64,000 bases of DNA from CAWFGS01 sp963815535 (GTDB lineage: Bacteria > Pseudomonadota > Alphaproteobacteria > Sphingomonadales > Sphingomonadaceae). Below, one piece after another: positions 43,285 through 52,374 of this stretch. Both the position numbers and the translations under genes were made by a program. The first letter of the stretch is position 1, and the number at the start of each line of letters is the position of its first letter. Under the pieces are notes generated by a model. It saw nothing but the letters and a program-made list of their open reading frames with translations, did not search any database and was not told the DNA's origin. The stretch lies in contig CAWFGS010000002.1 in NCBI GenBank assembly GCA_963815535.1, positions 372,001 through 436,000 of the forward strand. The letters are read 5' to 3'.

Positions 43285-44172
43285 ATGACTTACGACGAAA
43301 TGAAACAGCGCATGGCCACGGGCAGTGGCTTCATCGCCGCGCTCGATCAGACCGGCGGCTCCACACCCAAGGCGTTGCAGGCGTATGGCGTCGACGATGC
43401 GGAATGGTCTGGCGACGAGGAAATGTTCGCCAAAATCCACGCAATGCGTTGCCGCATCGTCAATTCCCCCAGCTTCACGGGCGGAAAAGTGCTGGGCGCG
43501 ATCCTGTTCGAAAACACGATGGAAGGCTGCGACCCCAGCGGCACGGCGATCCCCAAACGGCTGTCCGATGGCGGCGTGGTCCCGTTCCTGAAAGTCGACA
43601 AGGGCATGCATGACGAAGCGGACGGCGCGCAGTTGATGAAGCCGATGCCGGAACTTGACGCCATGTGCGCGCGGGCGAAGGAACTGGGCGTGTTCGGCAC
43701 CAAGATGCGTTCCGTCATCCATTCCGCGAACGAAGCCGGGGTCAAGGCGATTGTCGCGCAGCAGATGGATTTCGGCTTGCAGATTCTGGGCAACGGTCTG
43801 ATGCCGATCATCGAACCCGAAGTGTCGCTGGGCAGCGACAGCCGCGCCGAGGCGGAGGGGCTTCTGCTGCCCGCGCTGCTCGATCAGCTGGACCGGCTGG
43901 AGGGGGATCAGCAGGTGATGCTGAAACTGACCATTCCCACAGCCGCCAATCTTTATCGCCCGCTGATCGATCACCCCAAGGTGCTGCGCGTCGTGGCGCT
44001 TTCGGGCGGCTATTCACGCGAAGACGCCTGCCGGGAACTGGCGAAGAACGACGGTATGATCGCCAGTTTCAGCAGGGCGTTGCTCGAAGTGTTGCAGGCG
44101 GACATGGACGACGCGCAATTCGACGCGGCCTTGGGTGAAGCGATCGACCAGATCGCGTCCGCCAGCTGCTGA
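43285..44172 (+). CDS. Class I fructose-bisphosphate aldolase
   Basis: An intact 295-residue class I aldolase. GSGFIAALDQTGGSTPKAL opens the barrel, PFLKVDKGM carries a catalytic-type Lys, and the Schiff-base Lys is probably in MLKLTIP. It cleaves fructose-1,6-bisphosphate, fitting with tkt, gap and pgk nearby. ATG at 43285 follows AGGGGAA. thiE starts 5 bp after its stop. Confidence 0.9.
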   Translation: MTYDEMKQRMATGSGFIAALDQTGGSTPKALQAYGVDDAEWSGDEEMFAKIHAMRCRIVNSPSFTGGKVLGAILFENTMEGCDPSGTAIPKRLSDGGVVPFLKVDKGMHDEADGAQLMKPMPELDAMCARAKELGVFGTKMRSVIHSANEAGVKAIVAQQMDFGLQILGNGLMPIIEPEVSLGSDSRAEAEGLLLPALLDQLDRLEGDQQVMLKLTIPTAANLYRPLIDHPKVLRVVALSGGYSREDACRELAKNDGMIASFSRALLEVLQADMDDAQFDAALGEAIDQIASASC

Positions 44173-44176
44173 TCCG

Positions 44177-44845
44177 ATGGCCGCGCAAGCCCGCCCAAGC
44201 CCGCCTGAGCAACCCGCCGTGCAACTCTATCTGATATCGCCGCTGGAAACCGGCGGCGATTTCCCGGACCGACTGGAACGCGCATTGTCGGTTTTGGGCG
44301 AGGGCAATCCCGTCGCCGCGTTCCAGTTCCGGGTGAAGGGTCTGGATCAGCATCGGGCGGCGGAACTGGCCGAACCGTTGCAAGCCATCTGCGCGGCCCA
44401 TGACGTCGCGTTCATCGTCAATGACGACGCCGCGCTGGCGAAACGGTTGGGGGCGGATGGCGTGCATCTGGGCCAATCCGACGGCAGCGTGGCCGATGCC
44501 CGCGACATGCTGGGCCCGGACGCGCAGATCGGCGTGACTTGCCATGCCAGCCGCCATCTGGCGATGGAAGCGGGGGAGGCGAATGCCGATTACGTGGCGT
44601 TCGGCGCGTTCTTCCCCAGCACGACGAAGGACGCAGCCCATGTCGCGGAACCGGAGCTGATCGCGTTCTGGACCGAGTTGTTCGAAATACCCTGCGTTGC
44701 GATCGGCGGAATTACGCCTGAAAACTGCGGCCCGCTGGTGGCGGCCGGTGCGGATTTCGTGGCGGTGTCGGGTGCAGTGTGGAACGGGGACGAGGCGGCG
44801 GTGGTGACGGCGTTTGCCGAACGGTTCGCAGCGAACGCCGGTTAG
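44177..44845 (+). CDS. thiE: Thiamine-phosphate synthase family protein
   Basis: An intact 222-residue TIM-barrel protein. The signature DGVHLGQSD is followed by IGVTCHASRHLAMEA, YVAFGAFFPSTTK and CVAIGGITPEN, the ThiE pattern for joining HMP-PP and thiazole phosphate. ATG at 44177; a longer ORF would overlap the aldolase gene. Supplying thiamine beside transketolase is a plausible link. No TPP riboswitch is visible upstream. Confidence 0.85.
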   Translation: MAAQARPSPPEQPAVQLYLISPLETGGDFPDRLERALSVLGEGNPVAAFQFRVKGLDQHRAAELAEPLQAICAAHDVAFIVNDDAALAKRLGADGVHLGQSDGSVADARDMLGPDAQIGVTCHASRHLAMEAGEANADYVAFGAFFPSTTKDAAHVAEPELIAFWTELFEIPCVAIGGITPENCGPLVAAGADFVAVSGAVWNGDEAAVVTAFAERFAANAG

Positions 44846-44894
44846 CTTTGCGGCAAATTGTCGCCGGCGATGGTGATTTTGCGGCGAACCGTGT

Positions 44895-45626
44895 ATGCTC
44901 GCCCCCAAGATGCCCATGAACGTTACCGACCGGATATTGACCATCGTCGCGACCGTCACTCTGACGTCGGCGGCGTGGATCATGGTTGGGGGCAGTCTGA
45001 TCGAGAATGCGAGCGACCTGCCGGACGAACAATCGGTTCGCCCCGCCGTCGCCGCGCCCAGTCCGACGCCCGCATCCAGCGCCACATCGGTGTCGGATCC
45101 GAGTGCCGCGGCAGAGAACGATCTGACCGTACCGGGCGAAATCGCCGCTCCGCTGGACCGTGGCGGCGCTTCCCAACCGGACGAGCGGGCGGCGAACGAG
45201 CTGATGATACCGGTGAAGAATGTGCGCCCCGCCGATCTGACCAACACATTCTCCGATTCGCGCAGTGGAGAGGAACGCCTGCACGAAGCGCTCGACATCA
45301 TGGCGCCGAAGGGCACGTCCGTGGTCGCTGCGGGGCCGGGCACGATCGAACGGCTGTTCGCATCGAAGGCAGGCGGCAACACGATCTACATCCGCACGCC
45401 GGACGGTGAAACGATCCACTATTACGCCCATCTGGACGCCTATGCGAAAGGGTTGCAGGAAGGGCAGCGGGTCCGCCGGGGGCAACGGCTGGGCACGGTC
45501 GGCACGTCGGGCAAGGCCAAACGCGATACGCCGCATCTGCATTTCGCCATCCTGCGGACCACCGCCGATGCGGAATGGTGGGAACCGGCGAACCCGGTCA
45601 ATCCGTATCGCCTGTTCGTGAAGTAA
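44895..45626 (+). CDS. M23-family peptidoglycan endopeptidase
   Basis: 243 residues. One N-terminal membrane helix (ILTIVATVTLTSAAWIMVGG), then a Ser/Pro/Ala-rich stalk, and a C-terminal LytM/M23 domain with HEALDIMAPKG (metal ligands H and D) and HLHFAI (HxH). It likely cuts peptide cross-links in the periplasm. Intact. In-frame ATGs at 44910 and 44913 are alternative starts. Confidence 0.85.
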   Translation: MLAPKMPMNVTDRILTIVATVTLTSAAWIMVGGSLIENASDLPDEQSVRPAVAAPSPTPASSATSVSDPSAAAENDLTVPGEIAAPLDRGGASQPDERAANELMIPVKNVRPADLTNTFSDSRSGEERLHEALDIMAPKGTSVVAAGPGTIERLFASKAGGNTIYIRTPDGETIHYYAHLDAYAKGLQEGQRVRRGQRLGTVGTSGKAKRDTPHLHFAILRTTADAEWWEPANPVNPYRLFVK

Positions 45627-45664
45627 CCGAGGCCCCGGTGCCGGGCTCTATCGTTCGACGGGGT

Positions 45665-46078
45665 CTATCGTTCCGACGTGGTCATCGTGCAGCGCAGCCG
45701 CGTCTGCTTCCCATCCGCACCCAATTCGCGCAACGATGCCGGCCCGGTCCGCCGATAGCGATCGCCCTGCATCGGCCCGCGCGTGACCACCAGCTTGTCG
45801 CCGGTCAAAAGATACGTGCCGTTCCCCATCTTCGATTCGTAACGTGAGGCGCTGGCGATGCGGAAGGTGCGGTTCGGCTGCACGACATAGGCCGCACCGG
45901 TCGCGGTGCCGGGCAGGGCGCATTCATATGTGCCGAGCGGAATGGTCCCCAACCGCCCGCCGTTCGATCGGGCGTCGCTCGATTGCGAATTGCCGGATTG
46001 CGCGGCGGCCCCGCCGTGCGCCAGCATGGCTGCCGCGATAATGGCCGCGAAACCTGCGCGATGTGCTTTCATGATCAT
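45665..46078 (-). CDS. Small secreted protein, unknown function
   Basis: 137 residues with a signal peptide (HRAGFAAIIAAAMLAHGGAAAQ) and a compact beta-rich mature part containing two Cys (YECALPG and LRCTM) that could form a disulfide. No family recognised. AGGAG lies 4 bases before the ATG at 46078 and 10 before the one at 46072. Intact. Convergent with the M23 gene. Confidence 0.65.
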   Translation of the reverse strand: MIMKAHRAGFAAIIAAAMLAHGGAAAQSGNSQSSDARSNGGRLGTIPLGTYECALPGTATGAAYVVQPNRTFRIASASRYESKMGNGTYLLTGDKLVVTRGPMQGDRYRRTGPASLRELGADGKQTRLRCTMTTSER

Positions 46079-46209
46079 TTCGCTCCTATAGCACGACTTG
46101 CATGAGCCGTCGATTTACGAGCGGGCGTCCCCACGCCGCCCCCGCTTTCCTTGCTAGGGCACGGCCCATCCGCTAGGCGCGCACCCAACAGACAGTGGGA
46201 CGACACGAT

Positions 46210-46773
46210 ATGAAGATCAGCGGCGTGGACATCCGTCCCGGCAACATCATCGAATACGAACAGGGCATCTGGAAAGTCGGCAAAATCCAGCACACCCAGC
46301 CGGGCAAGGGCGGGGCGTATATGCAGGTCGAGATGAAAAACCTGGTCGATGGGCGCAAGACCAACGTCCGCTATCGCAGCGCCGATACGGTGGAGCGGGT
46401 GCGGCTCGACACCAAGGATTTCCAGTACCTCTATGCCGATGACGACATGCTGGTGTTCATGGACAAGGATACGTACGAACAGATCAACCTGCCGCTGGAC
46501 CTGTTGGGCGATGCGGCGGCGTTTCTGGATGACGGCATGGACGTGACGCTGGAACTGTACGATGAAAAACCGATCAGCGTCGCTCTGCCCGATCAGGTGG
46601 AGGCGGTGATCGCGGAGGCCGACGGCGTGGTGAAGGGGCAGACGGCCAGCTCGTCCTACAAACCCGCCGTCCTGGAAAACGGCGTGCGCGTCATGGTCCC
46701 GCCGTTCATCGAATCCGGTACGCGCATCGTGGTGGACGTGTACGAGCGCACTTATGTCGGGAAGGCCAGCTAA
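46210..46773 (+). CDS. efp: Elongation factor P
   Basis: An intact 187-residue EF-P, relieving ribosome stalling at polyproline. KISGVDIRPGNII begins domain I. The tip loop PGKGGAYM places the modifiable Lys at position 33, and the C-terminus has RIVVDVYERTYVGKA. The ATG at 46210 gives the family's normal N-terminus. suhB follows 5 bp later. Confidence 0.95.
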   Translation: MKISGVDIRPGNIIEYEQGIWKVGKIQHTQPGKGGAYMQVEMKNLVDGRKTNVRYRSADTVERVRLDTKDFQYLYADDDMLVFMDKDTYEQINLPLDLLGDAAAFLDDGMDVTLELYDEKPISVALPDQVEAVIAEADGVVKGQTASSSYKPAVLENGVRVMVPPFIESGTRIVVDVYERTYVGKAS

Positions 46774-46778
46774 CCGAC

Positions 46779-47618
46779 ATGGCCGCATTATCGGGACTGA
46801 TCCGCGTGATGGAACGCGCCGCGCGCAAGGCGGGTGCGCGGCTGCGGCGCGACTTCGGCGAAATCGAACATCTGCAGGTCAGCCGCAAGGGACCGGCGGA
46901 TTTCGTGTCCAAGGCCGACATGCGGTCCGAACGCATCCTTTATGACGAACTGCTCGCCGCGCGGCCCGATTGGGGCTTCGTCATGGAAGAAGCGGGCACG
47001 ATCGAGGGCGCGCCCGACATGCCGCGCTGGATCGTCGATCCGCTGGATGGAACCACCAATTTCCTGCACGGCATCCCGCATTATGCAATCAGCATCGCGG
47101 CACAGGAACCGTCGCTGGACGGGCGCGGCTGGGGCGAAGTCATCGCCGGGGTCGTGTACAACCCCACCACGGACGAGACGTTCTGGGCGGAAAAATCGCG
47201 CGGTGCGTGGTTGCAGGATGCGCGCCTGCGCGTTTCGTCGCGCCGCAACCTGTCCGACGCGCTGATCAGCACCGGCATCCCGTTTCAGGGCCACGGCGAT
47301 TTCGCCCAATGGATGAAGATATTCAATGCGATCGGGCCGCAGATCGCGGGCATCCGGCGCAATGGCGCGGCCTCGCTCGATCTCGCCTGGCTGGCGGCGG
47401 GCCGGTATGACGGGTTCTGGGAATCGAGCTTGTCCGATTGGGACACGGCGGCGGGTTGCCTGCTGGTGCGCGAGGCGGGCGGGTTCGTCAGCGATTTTCG
47501 CGGGGCGTCGCAGCCGATCCATTCGGCGCAGGTGCTGGCCGCGAACGACGCCCTGCATTCCAAGCTGCACAAATTGCTGGCCGGTGCGATCAAGAAGCCG
47601 CGCCCGCAGCTTTCATGA
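46779..47618 (+). CDS. suhB: Inositol-1-monophosphatase SuhB
   Basis: An intact 279-residue inositol monophosphatase. Metal-site motifs are FVMEEAG, WIVDPLDGTTNFLHGIPHYAISIA and SDWDTAAG. It hydrolyses inositol-1-phosphate; in enterobacteria it also helps rRNA antitermination. It follows efp closely, in the same direction. Confidence 0.92.
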   Translation: MAALSGLIRVMERAARKAGARLRRDFGEIEHLQVSRKGPADFVSKADMRSERILYDELLAARPDWGFVMEEAGTIEGAPDMPRWIVDPLDGTTNFLHGIPHYAISIAAQEPSLDGRGWGEVIAGVVYNPTTDETFWAEKSRGAWLQDARLRVSSRRNLSDALISTGIPFQGHGDFAQWMKIFNAIGPQIAGIRRNGAASLDLAWLAAGRYDGFWESSLSDWDTAAGCLLVREAGGFVSDFRGASQPIHSAQVLAANDALHSKLHKLLAGAIKKPRPQLS

Positions 47619-47673
47619 ACGCTTGATCAAAAGGCGCGGCACGGCTAGGGCGCGCACCTGCCAGACGACGAGT

Positions 47674-47758
47674 GCCCTCGTGGTGGAATTGGTAGACGCG
47701 CTCGACTCAAAATCGAGTTCCTAACGGAGTGCCGGTTCGATTCCGGCCGAGGGCACCA
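47674..47758 (+). tRNA. tRNA-Leu (CAA)
   Basis: An 85-nt class II tRNA. GCCCTCG pairs with CGAGGGC, the anticodon stem CTCGA/TCGAG encloses CTCAAAA (CAA), followed by a short variable arm, T-loop GGTTCGATTCC and encoded CCA. Confidence 0.95.
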
Positions 47759-48180
47759 AATTTCATAGAGATTTGGTTTTGTTTGTCGTGTGTTCGCTCG
47801 CGCTCACCCCTCAAACGCCCGGCGCAGGGCATCCGCCCTGCCTGGCTTCGCGCTACCGCGCGGCGCACGGTCGTGCGCTGGCTGCCGCGATCAAGAAAGG
47901 CATTCCATCAGTGTCGCGCTAATTCGGTCCGCGACCAGCGGACCGCAAGGGCGACCGCCCGCCCGAGCTTATGCGAGGAGGCAGCGAGCAGTGAGCGCGG
48001 TCGATCCGCGCCCGCAGGGCGAAACATACCACGCGCCCGCAGGGCGAAACAAACAACGCGCCCGCAGGGCCAAACGAAAAACGCGTCAGCGAACACAAGA
48101 AAACCAACTCAAACCACCTCGAACGACCTCCCCACCACAAACCGCTTGCAACGCGCCCGCCTTGTGGCATCGCGGCGATC
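47759..48180 (+). other. 422-bp gene-free stretch after tRNA-Leu
   Basis: No credible gene on either strand; ORFs here are repeat-driven. It holds a perfect hairpin GCAGGGC-ATCC-GCCCTGC near 47825–47842, the 25-bp tandem repeats at 48008–48082, and an A-rich patch near 48082–48115. Position after a tRNA 3' end suggests possible remains of an integration event, but I find no integrase or att duplicate. Confidence 0.5.
48008..48082. repeat. Three 25-bp tandem repeats
   Basis: Units begin at 48008, 48033 and 48058 with the core GCGCCCGCAGGGCGAAAC (third unit GCC for GCG) and variable 7-bp tails. Period is exactly 25 bp. Each core has the inverted GCCCGC/GCAGGGC pair. Confidence 0.75.
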
Positions 48181-49990
48181 ATGGAAATCGGTATCCCGTC
48201 CTATCACGCGATGGCCGCAATGGCCGTTACCGTTGCGATGTTCGTCGGCTTCGTCGGGGCCGCATGTCGATCGAGATCGTGTCGCTGCTGACCATCGCGG
48301 TCATCGCGGTCGGGCCTCTATTTCTTTCCCATCGACGGGCACTGCGCCGACCGACGGGCTGGCGCTCGCATTCGGGGGGTTCGGGCATTATGCGCTGATC
48401 ACGATCTGCGCGCTGATGGTGATGGGGCGCGGGCTGGTGGTGACCGGCGCGCTGGAACCTGCGGCGCAGTTTCTGGAACGTGTGTTCAAGATCAATCTGC
48501 AGCTTGGCCTGCTGTTTTCGCTCGTCATCACGTTCTTTCTGTCGATGGGGGTCAACAACACGCCGGTTCTGGTGCTGCTGATCCCGATTTTCGTGGCGCT
48601 GGCACAGCGCGGCGCTTTGCCCGCGTCCAAGACGCTGATCCCGCTGAACGCGTCGTCCCTGCTCGGCGGATTGGCGACCACCATCGGCACGTCCACCAAC
48701 ATTCTGGTGGTTTCGATTGCCGTCGATCTGGGGCTGGAGCCTATGGGCGTGTTTCATTTCACCCCCATCGTGCTGGCCGCATCGTTGGTCGCGCTGCCCT
48801 ATATCTGGTTGGTCATGCCGCGTTTGCTGAACGACAATCGGGTGGACGATCCGCATGAAACGCGCCGCTTCCACGCGCGGTTGCGATTGTCCGCCGACAG
48901 CGATCTGGTCGGCCGCGAGCTGTCCGAGATCGCCGCGATGCTGCCGGACGAAACGCAGTTTCACAACCCACCGACGGGCGCGCTGACCGCACAGGACCGC
49001 TTGCATATTTCCGGCACGCATGAATCGCTGGAAGATGCCATGCGCGTGCTGAAGGGGGAGGTTGCGCCGGGCTGGGTGCTCGAACGCATCACGCCGCGCA
49101 TCGTCCAACAGCGGCACCGATGCGGTGGTGCGCGAAATGGCGGTCACCGTGGATAGCCGGCTGATCGGGCGCACATTGCCGACGTCGGGCGTGGCCGATC
49201 TGTATGGCGTGGCGATGTTGGGAATCCACCGCCCGCAACGCCTGATCGGGCGCAAGCAGGAGGTCAGCCGCGTCGGCGATCAGCGCATCGCGGAAGGGGA
49301 CGTGCTGCTCGTCATCGGCCTGCCCGACGATCTGCAGAACTTCGCGCAGACCGACAGCCTGCTGATGCTGGAGGGCGCGCGCGAAGTCCCGCGCCGGGCA
49401 AAGGCGGTGCTGGCCGCCACCATCATGGGCGTTTTCCGTCGGTTGCCGCCTCCATCGGCTTGTTGCCGATCGCCATTTCGGCGCTGGCGGGCGCGATCCT
49501 GATGTTCGTGACCGGCTGCGTGAAGTTCGACCGGGTCGGCCGCGCGCTGTCGGGGCAGGTCATCGTGCTGGTCGCCGCCAGCATCGCCATCGGGCGGGTG
49601 ATATTGGAAAGCGGCGCGGCGGAATGGCTGGGGCTGGTGCTGTCGTCGGGGCTGCAATATCTGCCGCCCGCCGGGATCATCGCGGCGATCATGCTGTTCG
49701 TCACGGTGCTGACCAACTTCGCATCGAACGCGACGGCGGCGACGGTCGGAACCCCGATCGCCTTCGCCATCGCGGCGCAGTTGAACCTGCCGGCCGAACC
49801 GCTGGTGCTGGCCGTGCTGTTCGGGTGCAATCTGTGTTACGCCACGCCGATCGCCTATCAGACCAACATGCTGATCATGGCGGAGGGGAGTTACGAGTTC
49901 AAAGATTACATCCGAACCGGCGTGCCGCTGGTGGTGATCATGGTCGCCTCGCTCTCGTTCCTGCTGGTGATGTTCTACGGCATCGGCTGA
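48181..49990 (+). CDS. SLC13-family permease with RCK_C domains (frameshifted)
   Basis: About 600 residues. Hydrophobic N-terminal half with SMGVNNTPVLVLLIP and LGGLATTIGTSTNILVVS (the SLC13/DASS hairpin signature), a central soluble part with two TrkA-C-like segments (RLSADSDLVGRELSEI and VDSRLIGRTLPTSG), then a second membrane half with a matching TNFASNATAATVGTP hairpin. It moves anions such as dicarboxylate or sulfate; the substrate is unclear. Frame changes near 48258, 48315, 48345, 49115 and 49430. The start ATG at 48181 (MEIGIPSYHAMAAM) is plausible. Confidence 0.8.
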
Positions 49991-50148
49991 TCGGCCCTGC
50001 CGCTGTCCTACAGCACGGGGCCGTGTCATAGGCAGGCGATGGGACGCATAAATTCTTCCTACATTACAAGCCGATACCGGCGATTTGCAGCCATGCGCTT
50101 TTTTGGTCTAGAACCGTGTAACACCCGGTCCATGTCTCGGAGTTTCCC

Positions 50149-51491
50149 ATGCCCAAACTGATCAAACCGCTCCTCCTCGCCGCCACCATGTTCGGCCTGT
50201 CCGCCGCGCCTGCGAACGCCAACGAACTGCGTGAAGGGCTGGCGGCGGACATGCCCGGCCTGATGGAATTGTATCGCGACCTGCACGCCAATCCCGAACT
50301 CGCTTTCGAAGAAGTCGAAACCGCGGCCAAGCTGTCGGCGCGCATGCGCGATCTGGGATTTACGGTCACGGAACAGGTTGGGCGCACGGGTGTGGTTGCC
50401 GTGATGGAAAACGGCGACGGGCCGACGGTCATGCTGCGCGCGGATAGCGACGGGTTGCCGCTGGTCGAAAAGACGGGGCTGCCCTTCGCCTCCCAACGCA
50501 CGGCGACCCCGGCATCGGGCGTGACCACCGGCGTGATGCATGCCTGCGGTCATGACACGCATATGACCGCATGGGTCGGCGCGGCGCAATTGCTGGTCGA
50601 ACGGAAAGGCGATTGGTCCGGCACGCTGGTCATGATCCTGCAACCGGCGGAAGAAACCGGGGAAGGCGCGGTGGCCATGTTGGCGGACGGTCTGTTCACG
50701 CGCTTCCCCAAACCCGATTACGCGCTGGCGTTTCACGATGCGGCGCAGTTTCCGGCCGGCATGATCGGCTATTCTCCCGGTTTCGCGCTCGCCAATGTGG
50801 ACAGCGTGGATATCACCATTCCGGGCATTGGCGGGCATGGCGCCTATCCCCACACGACCAAAGACCCGGTGGTGCTGGCAAGCGCGATCGTGATGAAGCT
50901 GCAAACGCTGGTCAGCCGGGAATCGAGCCCGCTCGATCCCGCCGTGGTCACGGTCGGCAGCTTCCATTCGGGAACGGTCCACAACATCATTTCGGACGAG
51001 GCGCGATTGCAGCTGACCGTCCGCAGCTACACCGACGAATCGCGCAAATTGCTGCTCGACGGCATTGCCCGCATCGCACGCGGGGAAGCCATCGCGGCGG
51101 GGATGCCGGACGACCGGATGCCGACCGTGGCGGTGCTGGAAAACTACACGCCTGCGACATACAACACGCCCGAACTGACGACCCGCGTCATGGCGGGTTT
51201 CCGCGAACGGTTCGGCCCCGATCGCGTGATGCAGGTTCCATCGGTCATGGGCGGGGAGGATTTCGGGCAGTTCCTGCGCGCCGATCCCGACGGGTTGCAA
51301 TCGCTGATCTTCTGGGTCGGCGGAGTGCCGCAGGCGGACTTCGCAGCCAGCGCAAGCAGGAGGGCGGACCGGACTTGCCATCGCTGCACAGCCCGTTCTG
51401 GGCGCCCGATGCGGAAAAGGTGATCGCAACGGCCGCAGAAGGGCTGGCAAGCGCGACGATGGAACTGATGCCGCCGCGCGCGGGAGGATAG
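50149..51491 (+). CDS. Secreted M20-family amidohydrolase (one frameshift)
   Basis: About 447 residues. Signal peptide KLIKPLLLAATMFGLSAAPANA, then an M20D metallohydrolase: MLRADSDGLP, HACGHDTHM (metal ligands), LQPAEETGEGA, GIGGHGAYPH and SVMGGEDFG. It resembles N-acyl amino-acid or hippurate hydrolases. The frame changes near 51352 (AASKQEGGPDLPSLHSPFW in the joined reading). A perfect ribosome site is not visible. Confidence 0.85.
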
Positions 51492-51498
51492 GCGCCCG

Positions 51499-52044
51499 TC
51501 AGTAAGCGGCAACCGGAGTGGCCGTGCCGGACCGTGCGCGCGACTTTGCGATCATGGCCCGGTCCACCGCCGACGACCGGCCATAACGTTCGTTCAACAG
51601 GCGTTGCAGGAACGCGGCGCGTTCTTCCGGGCTTAGCGAGGCGATCTCCTCGTCCGAAATGCCGAAATCGGACAGCGTGCGTTCGCGCGCCGTGCCGGTT
51701 ACGGCGCTGACCCGGCCGGACCCGCTGCCGGACTGGCTGGAGGCGACGCCGCCCCGGCTTGGGTTGAGAGTCGGTTGGCCGAACGTGGTTTGCCCTGTTC
51801 CGAAACTGTCGCGAGCTTGGGCGCGTTTGGGCTTTTCGACGATCAGCTTAGGCGCGCCGAACCTGTCCGCATTCGCCTCGCGCGCTGCGGGCTTCCTGTC
51901 GCGTTCCGCCACCTCGTCCGCGATGGCTTGCCTGCTTTCCCCATCGGCGAATATCGCGATGGTCAAGGTGATGGCGACGGTCACCGCGGCAAACTGGCGG
52001 TACAGTTTTGGGGATATCGTCTGCTGTTTCGCGCGCCGGGCCAT
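51499..52044 (-). CDS. Hypothetical single-span protein
   Basis: 181 residues: basic N-terminus, one membrane helix (FAAVTVAITLTIAIFA), a low-complexity Gly/Ser region, and a C-terminal helical segment DFGISDEEIASLSPEERAAFLQRLLNERYG. No family recognised. Intact. Convergent with the M20 gene. Confidence 0.6.
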   Translation of the reverse strand: MARRAKQQTISPKLYRQFAAVTVAITLTIAIFADGESRQAIADEVAERDRKPAAREANADRFGAPKLIVEKPKRAQARDSFGTGQTTFGQPTLNPSRGGVASSQSGSGSGRVSAVTGTARERTLSDFGISDEEIASLSPEERAAFLQRLLNERYGRSSAVDRAMIAKSRARSGTATPVAAY

Positions 52045-52090
52045 GACGCTTCATACCGCCGCGCCCTTTAACGATCGGCGCGCTTTCGTG

Positions 52091-52138
52091 GTTAGCGTAA
52101 CGCTAACAGCCGCCGAAACCCATGGGGGCTCGGCGGCT
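52091..52138. other. Two adjacent perfect hairpins
   Basis: GTTAGCG-TAA-CGCTAAC (52091–52107) abuts AGCCGCCGA...TCGGCGGCT (52108–52138, 9-bp stem). They lie between two minus-strand genes and may terminate the upstream one, though no U-run follows. Confidence 0.5.
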
Positions 52139-52169
52139 GTCAATGGCTCGCAAACCTGTAGCTTGCCTG

Positions 52170-52343
52170 TCAGCTATAGGTGCCCAGCCGATGGTGCAGC
52201 GCGTTGATCTTGGCCAGTTCCTCACGATCTTCGGTCGCGCGGGCATGGCTGGTCAGGGCGGCGCGCAGCAATTTGAAATCGGCCGTGGAAAACAGCGCAC
52301 GGGCTCGGCCCGGCTCGGTCGGCTTGTTGTCAGAATCGGACAT
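52170..52343 (-). CDS. Small 57-residue conserved-looking protein downstream of aceA
   Basis: An ORF of 57 codons, SDSDNKPTEPGRARALFSTAD then FKLLRAALTSHARATEDRE and LAKINALHHRLGTYS. It is highly charged and helical, without a membrane segment, and GGAACG lies just upstream of the ATG. Lies 31 bp after aceA in the same direction, so it may be co-transcribed. Function unknown. Confidence 0.55.
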   Translation of the reverse strand: MSDSDNKPTEPGRARALFSTADFKLLRAALTSHARATEDREELAKINALHHRLGTYS

Positions 52344-52374
52344 AATCGCGTTCCTTTCGTGTCGCGGATCGACC

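Noticed and set aside
44100..44200. TPP riboswitch upstream of thiE
   Set aside because: Only 4 bp separate the aldolase stop from the thiE start, and no THI-box (CUGAGA) pattern is present.
48008..48082. Possible CRISPR array
   Set aside because: The period is 25 bp with only 7-bp variable parts, there are three units, and no cas genes are nearby.
47759..48180. Genomic island or prophage attachment at tRNA-Leu
   Set aside because: No integrase, no duplicated tRNA end, and normal housekeeping genes follow; only the repeat region is unusual.
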